From: Lindgomyces ingoldianus
Lineage: Eukaryota; Ascomycota; Dothideomycetes; Pleosporales; Lindgomycetaceae
Length of the DNA stretch: 64,000 nucleotides
Direction of reading: 5' to 3'
Assembly (NCBI RefSeq): GCF_010093535.1
Contig: NW_022985168.1
Span: 1,754,613-1,818,612 of the forward strand
Part shown: in pieces, positions 24,847 to 36,621 of the stretch
Position numbering within the stretch: the first letter of the stretch is position 1
Layout: each line of letters begins with the position of its first letter
The notes under the pieces: generated by a model
Told to the model about the DNA's origin: nothing
The model's database searches: none
What the model saw: the letters and a program-made list of their open reading frames with translations, nothing else
Position numbers and translations under genes: made by a program

Positions 24847-25099
24847 TATCTAAATAGTAATATTTAAGCGCCTAGTTAATAGTCACATAGCTTAGATGCG
24901 CCTAGATCCCTGTGCACAGAGATCTGTGCGCAGAGTTTGGGACTATATTAACCCCTTTCCTTTGTACAATAGAAAACAACAAGAAGCAATCAACACTAGT
25001 TACCCAACACCCCTGTGCGATGTTTACACCGTGCAAACCTCTCTGTCTCGTACGCATTTGCTGACACCAAGTGCTAGCTAGCAGAGAGTCCATTCAACA
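24847..25099 (+). repeat. 3' LTR of C
   Basis: 253 bp ending in CCATTCAACA. Its final ~200 bp is less mutated than the matching part of the 5' LTR. Short open frames here on both strands are chance products of this GC-richer patch. Confidence 0.95.
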
Positions 25100-25569
25100 T
25101 AAAGCAAAGTATTTTATAAAGTTAGATATTATTACTACTTTTAATAAGCTAAGAATAGTAAAGGGTAATAAGTAGCTAACAGAATTTTAGACCTAATATA
25201 GACTATTTAAGTACCTAGTAATGCTTTTTAGCTTAGCTAACACGCCTAGTACTTTTTAATATTTTATAAATAACTTACTCTAACCCTACCTAGACGTGTT
25301 CTGCACTGTGTATATTAATAATATTCTAATCTATAGCAATAGCCTTTTAGAGCACAAACAGCATGTACGCTTAGTGCTAAAGGCTATAGAAAAAGCAGGT
25401 CTATGACTTAACATAGATAAATGTAAGTTCTACTAATTAAAAGTTATGTATTTAAGATATGTAATCTTTATAGATAGCATCTAAATAGACTCTATTAAAG
25501 TTTAGACTATACTAGATTAGCAATACCTAAAGGACATAAAAAATATTTAAGCCTTTATAAAATTTACTA
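25100..25569 (+). pseudogene. Family D reverse transcriptase, catalytic part
   Basis: Directly after the 3' LTR of C the D frame resumes as AKYFIKLDII and continues through VMLFSLANTPSTF and the catalytic YINNILIYS, a RIP-altered Y-x-D-D box with both Asp changed to Asn. KCKFY and later RT C-terminal motifs follow. It ends in IKFTN, where a pogo derivative is inserted. The reading continues at 34422 as FY..FINNF, the usual start of the RNase H linker. Confidence 0.88.
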
Positions 25570-26052
25570 ACGTACTTCATAGGCAAGTTACTTACACACC
25601 TAAGTTACTTACTTTTGCTAAGACCCTACTAAACTACTCTTTCTACACTAATGCATTCCCTACAACACTATTTAGATGTGCTAAAAGAATGTTAGATACA
25701 GCTTATGCTCTAAGCTTTTAAATAAAACATAAAACTCTTAAAAAAATATGCTATAGCTATGTGTAAAGTCCTATAAAAGATAATAAATAACTATAGCGCT
25801 AGACAACTTTTACAAGCTAATTCTACAGCTAAATTATAAAGGCTAGGTAATAAAAAAAAGCATGTAATTATTAAGACTATACTTAAGCTATATGCGCAAG
25901 GAATTTCCCCTTAAATAGCATTTGTAGCTAATATAGCTAATTCTTTGCGCGCTAAGCGTAATCTAGGCTATGTTTACATAAACTAGCCTAGTATGTTTAT
26001 AAAGCATTATTTAGAGCTTAAAGTAACATTTAAGTGTAAGTATAACTATAAA
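25570..26052 (+). repeat. Left arm of the fold-back element
   Basis: Inverted copy of 26192-26379 joined to 34131-34419. It includes the terminal repeat and the start of the transposase coding region. Confidence 0.85.
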
Positions 26053-26190
26053 AGAGCTTTTTATAAGAGTTCTAGGGTAATTTAGAGCAGGTTTAGCCTT
26101 GTAGAGAATATTAAAGCTAAGTATAGCATTTAGGATAATAGCATATATAACTTTAGCAAAATAAAGTTTATAATTAGCTAAATATTTTTT
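25940..26190 (+). pseudogene. Pogo/Tigger-type transposase fragment
   Basis: The plus-strand frame reads AKRNLGYVYIN, FIKHYLELKVTF, KYNYKRAF, SLVENIKAKY and DNSIYNFSKIKF. The last is a damaged form of the I-Y-N-F-D-E-T-G-F motif around the first catalytic Asp of fungal pogo transposases. Only the end of the HTH region and the start of the DDE domain remain. The following sequence is the inverted arm, so no complete protein was possible. Confidence 0.8.
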
Positions 26191-26191
26191 A

Positions 26192-26379
26192 ACTATACTT
26201 ATGCTTAAAACTTTACTTTAAGCTTTAAATAACACTTTATAAATGTACTAGGCTAGTTTATGTAAACATAGCCTAGATTACGCTTAGCACACAAAGAATT
26301 AGCTATATTAGCTATAAATGCTATTTAAGAGGAAATTCCTTGCGCATATAGCTTAAGTATAGTCTTAATAATTACCTGC
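26192..26379 (-). repeat. Right arm of the fold-back element, first part
   Basis: Reverse complement of about 25862-26052. It continues after A2 at 34131-34419. The A2 target site CCTGC lies at its end. Confidence 0.85.
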
Positions 26380-26982
26380 TGTTACGGTCTACGGTTGGAC
26401 CAGCGTAACCCCACCAGCAGTGCTCCACAGTCTAGCTGGGTTGGGGCAGGGCTCGCTTACAGACCAATCAGAGGACGCGGAGGCAGCACAGCTGCCCGAG
26501 ATCACGGAAGAATGTGTTGTCTAATAGGAGAACAGGCCGCAAGTTTAGAGAGCTTAAGGGAGCTTAAAGGAGCCTGCAGAAGTCTCCTTAGCAGACTCCT
26601 ATAAACTCCTGCTAACTCCCCTTAGCGTCCCTAGCATATGTATATAGTTCCTACATTAAATAACCTTTAAAAGGTGTGTTTAACATTTAGTTTATTTATT
26701 ACATAAACTAAGTAGCATTTAGCTTTCTAAAAAGCTATAATACTATTTATATATCTTACACTATATATACCTCTAACTCTGTCTAACAGGACTGTTTAAC
26801 CCTAGCCTCTTTACTGCTGCACATAGGGCAAACTACAATCTAGTTACCCTTCCTCTCTCTATTAGCCTAATAGCCTGTACGTAGGACTGTACACCCTACT
26901 AGATTAGCCCCTACTATCTGTCCTACTTCCCCTCTAGGAATATTAGAAGACCTAAGTGCTTTTTAAAGTAAAAATTATAACA
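26380..26982 (+). repeat. 5' LTR of gypsy A2
   Basis: 603 bp. The first ~135 bp is GC-rich and keeps CG and CA sites mutated in the 3' LTR. An open frame at 26395-26604 lies wholly within the LTR and is not a gene. Confidence 0.95.
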
Positions 26983-27169
26983 TTAAACACTACCTCTTTA
27001 AAAAGTATAGCAACCTCTTAACATAATCTAGACTCTAATATAGCCTACACTACGCTATTAAGATCTACAGAAGTTCCTACCTAAAGTAAAGCTGTTCTAG
27101 TAAAACAAATTAATTTAATTTAAAATAACATTAAAAAACTCTAGCAAATTAGTAATAAAGTTAGTAAAC

Positions 27170-28480
27170 TACTAAAACTTAAAAAAGAAATTACTAACCT
27201 TTACTAAGAAGTAATAAAATTATAAAACTTTTTTAAGCTTTTAAGCCTTTAAGAAATAACTAATTAAGCCTATTAAATACATAAACTATAAGTAGAGTTA
27301 GTAAAGATTTAAAACATTTTATCTAAAAAAATAAGTATTATAGCTAAAAAAGCTTTAAGACTAGCTTTTTTAAAGCTTTTTAAAAAATTACTAAAGAACC
27401 TTTAACTATTTTTTACTAGATGTTATCTTTATATATAATATAATAAAGAAGCATTTTAAACTAACATAGAAATAATATTCTAGATAGAATTACACCTAAA
27501 AGGCTCTCTTATAATTTAGTTCTAACCCTATGTAGATAATTAGATAAACTTTAAAGTAAATAGTAAAGCCTTTACCTCTAAAACAGAAAAAATATTTAGT
27601 AATATTAAAAACTTTAAAGAAGCTCTAACAGCTATTTATAAAACTCTTAATAAAAAAAAGATTGCAGCTAATAAATTAAATACTATAAAATAAGAAACTA
27701 GCCTAGTCTAAAACTATGCAGCATGTTTTAGAGAACAGCTAGCTATCTGTAGATAGACAGACTAGAAGGCTCTCTGCTGCATGTTCTATAATAAATTAAG
27801 TAAGATAGTAAAAGACAAATTTATATATAGTAAAAAACTAACTACTTTTAAAAACTTTATTACATAAGCAACAACTTATAACAACTGTTACAAAAAGTGT
27901 AAAAGAGAAAAGAAATAAAAAAAAACCCTCTAAAGACTAGAGTTTATTCTAAAGAAAAAAAAGCTTTTATAATATAATAAAAAACTAATAGACCTTAGTT
28001 ATGTAAAGCATACATAAAGCCTTCTCTCTAAAAAGAGCTAAGTTTTAGGACGTAATAAGCTACCTTTAATAAAGAAATAATAAAAGTAGCTAAAAAATAA
28101 GGCCTACTTAAACTATAAAAAAGTAAAACATTTCTACTAAAATTACCTAAACTTTTAAAAAGGGGAGAATAAAAATACTACTGCAATAATAAAAGCTATT
28201 ACTGCTAAATATAGCCTTATAAATAAAAAAATATAAAGAAGACTAAATAATAAACTTTACTAGTAATGTAAAGAAAACTACTTTTTAAACAACTGCTTTA
28301 AAGCATATTAGAAGGTAGTTATTTAAAATTTTAGTAGCCTTAATATAGTGTTGCAGGACCTTATAATTTTTAAAGAATATAAAAAAGAAACTTAAATTTA
28401 AAAATACATTATAAATGTTTAAAAAAAAGAAAAACAGTTCCCTCTCTAAAACTAGACCTCTAGTACTTTAGCAAGAGAGC
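27170..28480 (+). pseudogene. Gypsy A2 Gag
   Basis: Homologous to A1 Gag. Marker codons (YNKEAF at about 27,440, LIDLSY at about 27,985, knuckle at about 28,105-28,150) all lie in one frame, so A2 lacks the two homopolymer frameshifts of A1. All three visible knuckle Cys codons have become Tyr (TGC to TAC), a RIP signature. Confidence 0.78.
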
Positions 28481-29379
28481 TTTTCTAATAGTTTTAGAAA
28501 TATAAGTGCTAGAAGTGTAGGTTACAACATAACTACTTAAGTAACTATATAGTCTTGCTTTACTAAATAAACATTAGCAACAACTACTTAACATTTAACA
28601 TTATATAAAGAATAGCTAAAGTTAAATATAACATTATAAATAAAGAAAAGTAATAGTAATTTTTTACAAAAATAAAAAACTAAAAGCTAGAATAGCTAGG
28701 TAAACCTGCTAGGTTTAAAATACTATAACTAGTGCCTAAGAAACCTAAGACACTGCTTCTAAGCCTAGCAATCTCTAGAAAAGCTCTTATAATATAATAA
28801 AACTATAGATAGTGTGTTCTCTGCAGAAGCAGCACCTATAGCACTAACAGTTACTAATAGAAAAATTACCTAGTACAGCTAGTACAAACAAAGGAATACT
28901 CTTAGTAGACCTAAGAAAGTCCCTTTAACACATTACATAGACCTAATAAATGTCTCTACCCCTAGTACTAGTGTACATAATAATACTATGTTAAACACTA
29001 GAATAATAAACATTAAGCAGAATAGTAGCCTACATAGAAAAAGAACTATAATAGTTGCCTATAGCAAAAAATAGCCTTAGCCTATAAAACTATAAATTAT
29101 TACACTTGTTAAACAGCTCCTTTTTATAAGCAAAAAGCATAAATAAAGTGTAATAAATAAAAAAACTACAAGTTCTACTACTTTTAATAAAAGGTAGTAA
29201 AAAAAGAAGACTATTTAATGTTACATTACTTAGTTAAAGATTATAAATGTAAAGCAACTAACTACTATAATTAAAAACATTAAATTTATAAAAAAAAAAA
29301 ATAAGTTTAATAATAACTTATAAGATATTAATTTTTACTTTTTTTTTAATAAGAAAGTTAAACATAACATATTAGCAGT

Positions 29380-32300
29380 AATTGCAGTAAAATAAGGGGC
29401 AGAACACAGCCTAACAACTACCTTCACGTACAAAGGACAACTTAGGCTAGCCCTTATAAACAGCAGATGCACTTTTACTGTAATAGATAAGAATTAAGTA
29501 AATAAATAAAGAATACTATTTTATATAAAAAAAAACCTGTTTAAGGTAACTCTTACTAACATATTATTAATTAAGTACAGCAGAGAATAGATTAACCTAG
29601 AAACTTATAAAAAGGACTTTAAAACTTCTAATATAAGTAATTAAAGGTCTATAAACATACTTAAGCTAAAAGGTAAGTATAATGTAATTCTAGGCTATAA
29701 CTAGCTTAAAACATATAACTTTGCAATTAATTAAAGAACTATAACTATAAAAACTTCTAACAACTACACACACATAACCTAGTTAGCATGCTATAATAAT
29801 AAATGCCTAGTTTATAAATAAATAAAGTAAGGTAGCAGTTACTACTCTAAGAAAAGAAAACTTTAAAGATTCCCTTACTAAAAGCTAAAAGCTTAAGTAG
29901 TAAAAATAATAAAAAAAAAGCTTAAAAAAGTCTCTTATAAAATAATTAAAAAAAATAAGGATATAGAATAAATTAGTGTTATCTAAATCTAAGAAAAAAG
30001 CTACATCCTACCTAAATATAAAGATTATAGAGATATGTTTAAGACACTAGAAGACCTAAAAGAACTACTACTACATTAGCTATAAAATTATGCTATTAAC
30101 TTAATAAAAAACTATAACCTAAAAACACATAAGCTTTACTCTTTAACTAGGGTACAGAAAGAAGCTTTATAAAAATATGTTAATAGGATGTTAGTATAAA
30201 GCTACATTTAAGAAAGCTACAGCCTTATAGCCTTAGCAGTAGTCTTTATAAAAAAAAAAGGAGAAAAGATCTAAGTTTATTAGAACTATAAAACCCTAAA
30301 TAATAATATAATCTAAAATTAGTTCTCTTTACTAATTATATAGAACATTATAAACTAATTAAAAGAAACTTAGTACTTTATAAAGTTTAATATATAAAAT
30401 AGATTTAATAAGATAAAGATATAAAAAGAAAATAAATAGCTTATAGTGTTTAGAACCCTATAAAGACTTTACAAGTTATTAGTAATGCTGTTTAGCCTAA
30501 TAAACGCCTTAGTAACATTCTAGTAAATTATTAACATAGCTCTTAACCCCTACTTTAATGTCTTTACCTTAGTATATTTAGATAATGTCCTTATCTATTT
30601 AAAAAATACCCTAGAAGACTATATATAAAAGGTACAAAAAATTTTAGAACAGCTTAGAAAGTATAGACTTTACCTACAGCTCTCTAAATGCAAATTCTAT
30701 GTTATAGAAATAGAATACTTAGAATTTATAATTAATAAAGAAGAAATAAAAATTAACTTAGCTAAAGTATAAAAGGTACTTAAATAGCTAAAGCTTATAA
30801 TAGTTAAAAAAGTAAAAGAATTTCTAGGACTATTAAGCTATATAAGATAAATAATTAAAGACTATTTAAAAATTACTATACTATTAATAAACACTATAAT
30901 AAAGGAACAGGTAATAGCAAAGTTTGTCTAAACTTTATAAATAAATAAAGCATTTATAGCGCTAAAACAGGCTATAATAGCAAAACTAGTGCTAAGAATG
31001 TACAACCTATAGTTAGATACAAAGATCTATATAGACGCGTCCCTTAAAGCTAGCAGGGCTGCGCTTTACTAAAAACAGGAAGACAGAAAATAGCACCTAG
31101 TTATGTACTATTCTGCTAAGTTCTCTAGACCTAAAGCAGGCTACAGCATACCTAATAAGAAATTAAAGGTAATCTTAAATGCTGTAAAAGTATAGGCTAT
31201 AAAGCTACATAAAATAGTAAAACTATTTAATGTTATAACTAACTATGTAAATTTAGTTATGTTCTTAACAGTAAAGAAACTATTACTAATGCATGTAAAA
31301 TAGGTAATAGAGCTTACCTAGTTTAACTGCATTATTAAGCATATTTCTAGAGCACAGAATTAGCAGGCTAACGCCCTTAGCTAAAAACTAGATTACTTTA
31401 ATAAAAAAAAAGAAAGAACTAAGAAATTTACACTTTTTAAAAAAACTAATAAAGGATAAATTTATAATAAGCCTTAACTTATAAAAGAATTCTACATGCT
31501 TATAGCTAGTAAGTAAGAATAAAAAAACCTAATCTAAAAATATTATAAATCCCTAATGTTTAGACACCTAGAAATTAGCACTCTTTAAAAAAAACTAAGA
31601 GCTGCTATACTATAATAAATACTAAAAGTAAAGTAATTATGCACAGAAGTGCTTAAAGAATGTAATACTTATAATAAAAATAACTTATAAAAGTATAAGG
31701 CTTATAAATACTTTTAACTAATTAAAGCACTAAAATTACTATAGATAATAATTATAATAGACTTTATTACAAAATTACCCCTGTCTAAAGAACTAGGGAT
31801 AGACAGGATGTGCAACATAATTACAGTAGCCCTAGATAAAACTACTAAGTATCTACACACTTAGCCCTTAAAGAAAATAATAACTGCTAAAAAATTTATT
31901 TATAAATTAAAATAAAATATAATATTAGTATATAAATGCCCTAAAATTATTATCTTTAACTAAAATAAGCTATTTACTAGTAGCTTCTAAAAAGCAGTAA
32001 TGCAGCACCTTAGCATAACTTATAAGTTATTAACAGCCTACTACTTGCAAATAGATAAGCAGACTAAAAAGGTAAACATAGAAGTAAAAAAGTACTTAAA
32101 AAAGTATATCTTCTACACTTAAAATAATTAGGCAGCATAGCTTTTAATAGCATAGTTAGCTATTAATAATATAAAATTAGCTATAATAAAAGAAACACTT
32201 TATAAAGCTAATTTTAGATATAACTTTTACTTTACATTGCATAGAAATTAACCTATAGACTTATAAGAGTTAATAAACTAGCTAACAGACCTACATTAGA

Positions 32301-32790
32301 TATATAAAAGGTTAGCTGTAAAAGCTAGGTCTAGTAGGGAAACAATAAAGAAGTACGCAAACAAATTACAACAACTAGGACTAGAAATCTACCTAGAAGA
32401 CTATGTGTACTTTAACATAAAGAACCTTAAGATACCTAGACCCTTTAGGAAACTAGTAGAGAAAAAAATAAAACTATATAAAGTTCTTTAAACCTAACAA
32501 GACAACTGTAAACTTAAGCTTCCCCTACATATAAAGATACACCTGTGGTTCTATATCTCTCAACTAGAAAAAGCACTAAAAGAAATCCTCTTATTTACAT
32601 AAAAATAAAAAAACAAAGAAATAGAATATAAAGTTAAACATATTATAAGTAATTAAAAAAACTAAAAGGAATTTTTAGTAAAATAAAAAAAGTAGCTTAC
32701 TAGTAAAAACACATAAAAACTAGCTAAGAACTTAAGGAACGCGCAATTGTTAGTATAAAGGTACCTTTAAGCTTATCTAAAAGAAACTAG
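29380..32790 (+). pseudogene. Gypsy A2 Pol with chromodomain
   Basis: Protease ALI-NSR-CTF at about 29,450-29,470 (catalytic DSG now NSR). RT box YLDNVLIY at 30575. RNase H IDAS near 31,030. The integrase runs through about 31,560-32,240. The chromodomain EYKVKHII is near 32,624-32,750. Order and spacing follow A1. At least one indel separates the Gag and RT frames. Non-functional because of many RIP-type stops and lost catalytic residues. Confidence 0.87.
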
Positions 32791-32839
32791 CTAAGTAATA
32801 AAGCACCTATATTAAAAAAAATAACTATGTTATTACTAG

Positions 32840-33480
32840 ATAGTAGCAGCTTTTAGAGACAAGTACTAGCTAATAATAGTTAAGAAGAAGAGTAACTTTT
32901 TACTTTAGCTTTAAAAGCTTCTATCTTGTCTAAGGAGAAAAAGTCCTCTTCTAAGTACTTTACACAACAAGCTTTTAGCAAGTCTAGTAACTTTTAGATA
33001 TAATTCTATCTAAAACGCTCTCTATCTATTGCCCCTAGCATCTTCTCTTGCAAATAAAGCCTTTTCTAATTCTACGCCTACTGCTTCTCTAATAATAAGC
33101 GCTTATAAGCTAGTTGTTCCTCTAATAAAGTACACTTATAAGCCTTTATAATAAAGGCCTTATAAAGAAGTGTCTTTTACTCTTTCTCTAGACAATCCTA
33201 TACAGCATTAGAAATAAAGGCGTTGCATTTACTATACTTTTTTACACATTTAACATAGTTGTCTAAGGATAAAGTTAACACATAAGACAACTCTAAAGAT
33301 TAGTAAGTGCTATAGGGCCTTATCTTTGTCTAGTAAAAAGAATTAAAATAATAAGTAATATAAAGACAACAGGACTAACAGGACTAACAAGCTATTTAGT
33401 ATAAAAAAGATAGACATTAAAGATGCCTTTTAGCAAGTAGATGTTTACTTTATAAATAAACTCTTACTAACGCAGTTGTG
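32840..33480 (-). pseudogene. Antisense ORF of gypsy A2
   Basis: Counterpart of the A1 antisense frame. VKCVKKYSKCNAF retains two of the three motif Cys; the first is now Tyr. A longer helical segment follows (YKCTLLEEQLAYKRLLLEKQ after stop-to-Gln reading), then LLDLLKACCVKYL and SLDKIEAFKAK. A2 carries about 70 bp in the middle that A1 lacks, so A1 has probably suffered a deletion. Its position between the chromodomain and polypurine tract is the same. Confidence 0.6.
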
Positions 33481-33510
33481 TGAGCAGAGCAGCAAGGACA
33501 CTGCTAGAGA

Positions 33511-33517
33511 GAGGGGG
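33511..33517 (+). other. Polypurine tract of gypsy A2
   Basis: A GAGAGAGGGGG run ends 5 bp before the 3' LTR at 33523 and is identical to that of A1. Confidence 0.75.
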
Positions 33518-33522
33518 CAGCG

Positions 33523-34125
33523 TGTTACAGTCTACAGTTAGACTAGCGTAACCCCACCAGCAGTGCTCCACAGTCTAGCTAGGTTAGGGCAGGGCTCGCT
33601 TACAGACTAATTAGAGGACGCAGAGGCAGCACAGCTGCCTAAGATTACAGAAGAATGTGTTGTTTAATAGGAGAACAGGCTGCAAGTTTAAGGAGCTTAA
33701 GGGAGCTTAAGAGAGCCTGTAGAAGTCTCCTTAGCAAACTTCTATAAACTCCTGCTAACTCCCCTTAGCGTCCCTAGCATATGTATATAGTTCCTACATT
33801 AAATAACTTTTAAAAAGTGTGTTTAATGTTTAGTTTATTTATTACATAAACTAAGTAGCATTTAGCTTTCTAAAGAGCTGTAATACTATTTATATATCTT
33901 ACACTATATATACCTCTAACCCTGTCTAACAGGACTGTTTAACTCTAGCCTCTCTACTGCTGCACATAGGGCAAACTACAATCTAGTCACCCTTCCTCTC
34001 TCTATTAGCCTAATAGCCTGTACGTAGGACTGTACACCCTACTGGATTGGCCCCTACTATCCGTCCTACTTCCCCCCTAGGAATATCAGAAGACCTGAGT
34101 GCTTCCTGAAGCAAGGATTGTAACA
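33523..34125 (+). repeat. 3' LTR of gypsy A2
   Basis: 603 bp. Its last ~90 bp is less mutated than the same part of the 5' LTR. Confidence 0.95.
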
Positions 34126-34130
34126 CCTGC

Positions 34131-34419
34131 TTCTTTTTATTGCCTAGCCTTTATAATTTAGCTATAAAATTAGCTTATAAAGGTTATCTAGCGCTATAGT
34201 TATTTATTTTTTTTATAAGACTTTGCACATAGCTATAGCATATTTTTTTAAGAGTTTTATATTTTATTTAAAAGTTTAGAGTGTAAGCTGTATCTAACAT
34301 TCTTTTAGCGCGTCTAAGTAGTGTTATAGAGAATGCATTAGTATAAGAAGGGTAGTTTAGTAGGGTCTTAGCAAAAGTAAGCAACTTAGGTGTGTGAGCA
34401 ACTTGCCTGTAAAGTACAT
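34131..34419 (-). repeat. Right arm of the fold-back element, second part
   Basis: Reverse complement of 25570-25860, ending at the right terminal repeat and TA (34420-34421). Confidence 0.85.
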
Positions 34420-34421
34420 TA

Positions 34422-36600
34422 ACTTTTACTAATAATTTATTAACAACTTTTTATAGCTAGTATGCCCTATAATTACACTTACTAAGAAAAAGATTTAATT
34501 TAACTTTAACTTAAATTACTAATAGTCTTTTAACTAGCTAAAAAAAGCCTTTACTAAAGCTCTAATACTCTACTACTTTAACCTTAAACTACTAATACTT
34601 GTAGAAGCTAATACCTTAGACTACATAGTAGCAGAAGTTCTCTTCTAGACTAAGCTAGACAGGACTATTAGGCCTATTACATACTTTTTAAAAAGAATAA
34701 GCCTTATAGAAGGCAATTATAAGATCTATAATAAGAAATTACTTGCTATAGTACACTGCTTTAAATAATAGCAACCTAAACTAGAAAGTGCAGCGCATCT
34801 AATATAAGTCCTATTTAACTATAAGAACTTGTAGTACTTTATAACTATAAAACAACTTAGCTACTAATAAGCTTATTTATTTAAATACTTATTTTATTTT
34901 AATTTTAAGATTACTTATTATTTTAGTTAAAACAGAAGGAAGCTAGATGCTTTTATAAAGTAATTTTAAAACATCTTTACTTAAAAAAAAGCATAAAAAG
35001 CTTAACACTAAACTCTACTTTAACTTAAGCTATTTTTAGACTTTAACTTAAATAAAATAAATTAGATAATTAATTAAATTATTATTAATAAGTATTTAAA
35101 TAATAAATTTATTTAAGAAACTTTAGACTTACTTTAAAACAGCGCTAGTTAGTTAAAAAAAGTAACACTAGCTAACTATAAAAACTAAAATAGTAAGCTA
35201 TATTACTATAACTAACTTATAATTTTTAATTTTAATAAACTAAGAATTAAACTACTCTAAATTATACATAACTTGCCTGTTAGAGGACACCTAGGCAGAG
35301 AAAAGACTCTTAACCTACTACAGAGAGAGTACTACTAGCCCTGTATATTCTATACTGTACGCTAATATGTATTATGTTGCTATACTTACTATAAAGTAAA
35401 GGCTTCTTAAAAAAAGTATAATAGCCTCCTTAAACTACTCTTAATTCTTAAATAAGCTTAGAAAGATATATTAATTAATTTTATTATAAACCTACTTCTA
35501 TTTAAAAGGTACATAAATATTATAGTAGTTATTAATTACTTAACTAAGTATTAACACCTAATACTATGTTCCTTTATAACTGCCTCTAATATAGCCTAGT
35601 TATTCTACTAATACATATAAGTTTACTATAGCCTGCCTAACATAATTATATTAGATAGAGGTATATAGTTTATCTTAGCCTTTTAGAACAAACTTTATAA
35701 ACAGCTCTAAATTATTTTTTATCTATCTATAGCTTTTTACCTAGAGACTAACAGCTAGACTAAAAATGTAAACACTATAATAAAATAAGTCTTATAAGTG
35801 TACATAAACTACTAGTAAAACAACTAGGTAAAATAGTTAGCTACAGTATAGTTTAAAGCTAATAACATAATATCTAAATTAACATAAATATTCTTATTTT
35901 TAGCAAACTATAAATACTACTTTTAAATAAAATTTAAACTACTTTTAAATACTTTTTAACTAACTTATTAATTTATATAAGTAATAAATGTAAATAAACT
36001 TATTAATAAAATCTAAAATATATTTAAATACATTTATAAAGAGCTTACATAAGCTTATGCTTTTTAACAAGAGTACATAAACTAATTCTAAACTTCTACC
36101 TTTGCGTATACAGCTAGCAAGAAGGTCTAGCTAGACACTAGAAATATCTAAATAAACTAATAATTAAAGAAACTTAATTAAAAGAACTTTAGCCCCTTTA
36201 TAGTAGCTTATATAGTCTTATTACATACTTACTAATTAATTCTACCTAACAGCATAAAGATACACCCTGTGTTCTATGTATTGTTGCTGCGCTAAGTAGC
36301 TTCTAAATCTAACTATCTACCTAAATAGCTAAACCTGCCACCTAAACCTATTATTATAAATAATAAACTAAAATATGTTATAGAAGACATTAAATAGATT
36401 TAGTTTAATAAAAAGAAACATATTTATAAATACTTTATAAAATAAACTAGATATAACAAACTGTTATAAAAACCTACAAAAGCTCTGCAAAAGAACTCTG
36501 CAGTAACTTAATCTTATACCTAATACTTATCTAAACTAAACCTGTACCCTAACAAAGACAACCTAATGCTAGAACTACTAATGTAAAGAATTCCCTTCTT
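34422..36600 (+). pseudogene. Family D RNase H, integrase and chromodomain
   Basis: RNase H is seen at about 34,600-34,900 (DYIVAEVLF, NYKIYNKKLLAIVHCFK). The integrase zinc-binding region follows near 35,270-35,400 (RGHLGREKTLNLL). The catalytic core spans about 35,460-35,880 (INYLTKYQHL, ILDRGIQF, ATVQFKANN). Near 36,370-36,520 a chromodomain-like segment (IEDIK...YKYFIK..RYN) follows IHPVFYV, the typical integrase C-terminus. Chromodomain gypsy elements are thought to target heterochromatin. Numerous RIP-type stops make it non-functional. Confidence 0.88.
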
Positions 36601-36621
36601 AATAAGAGGGGGGGGGAGTAC

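Larger units (their letters stand above)
19261..25099 (+). mobile_element. Copia element C (family C), inserted in the RT of D
   Basis: 5,839 bp with 253-bp LTRs (19261-19513 and 24847-25099) and target duplication TAAAG (19256-19260, 25100-25104). A purine-rich tract (about 24,822-24,839) precedes the 3' LTR, and CTAATTAGTAG follows the 5' LTR. Copia domain order reads on the plus strand. Confidence 0.96.
26380..34125 (+). mobile_element. Gypsy A2 (family A chromovirus) inserted in the fold-back element
   Basis: 7,746 bp with two 603-bp LTRs (26380-26982, 33523-34125) and target duplication CCTGC (26375-26379, 34126-34130). The full pogo copy keeps the empty site at 40011-40015. The layout matches A1 including the antisense ORF, and the internal part is more heavily mutated than A1. 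Confidence 0.97.
25570..34419. mobile_element. Fold-back (snap-back) derivative of a Fot1/pogo-type transposon, split by A2
   Basis: Flanked by TA/TA, it starts ACGTACTTCATAGGCAAG and ends CTTGCCTGTAAAGTACAT (the last bases RIP-changed). Without A2 it is about 1.1 kb: a left arm of about 483 bp (25570-26052), a spacer of about 139 bp (26053-26191) and an inverted right arm (26192-26379 plus 34131-34419). Both arms correspond to the transposase 5' end of the full element at 38440-40305. It sits inside RT/RNase H linker sequence of D. Confidence 0.85.

Noticed and set aside
24896..25093. Open frames on both strands
   Set aside because: They lie inside the 3' LTR of C, where less RIP leaves fewer stops; no family similarity.
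26395..26604. 69-aa open frame
   Set aside because: Entirely within the GC-rich part of the A2 5' LTR.
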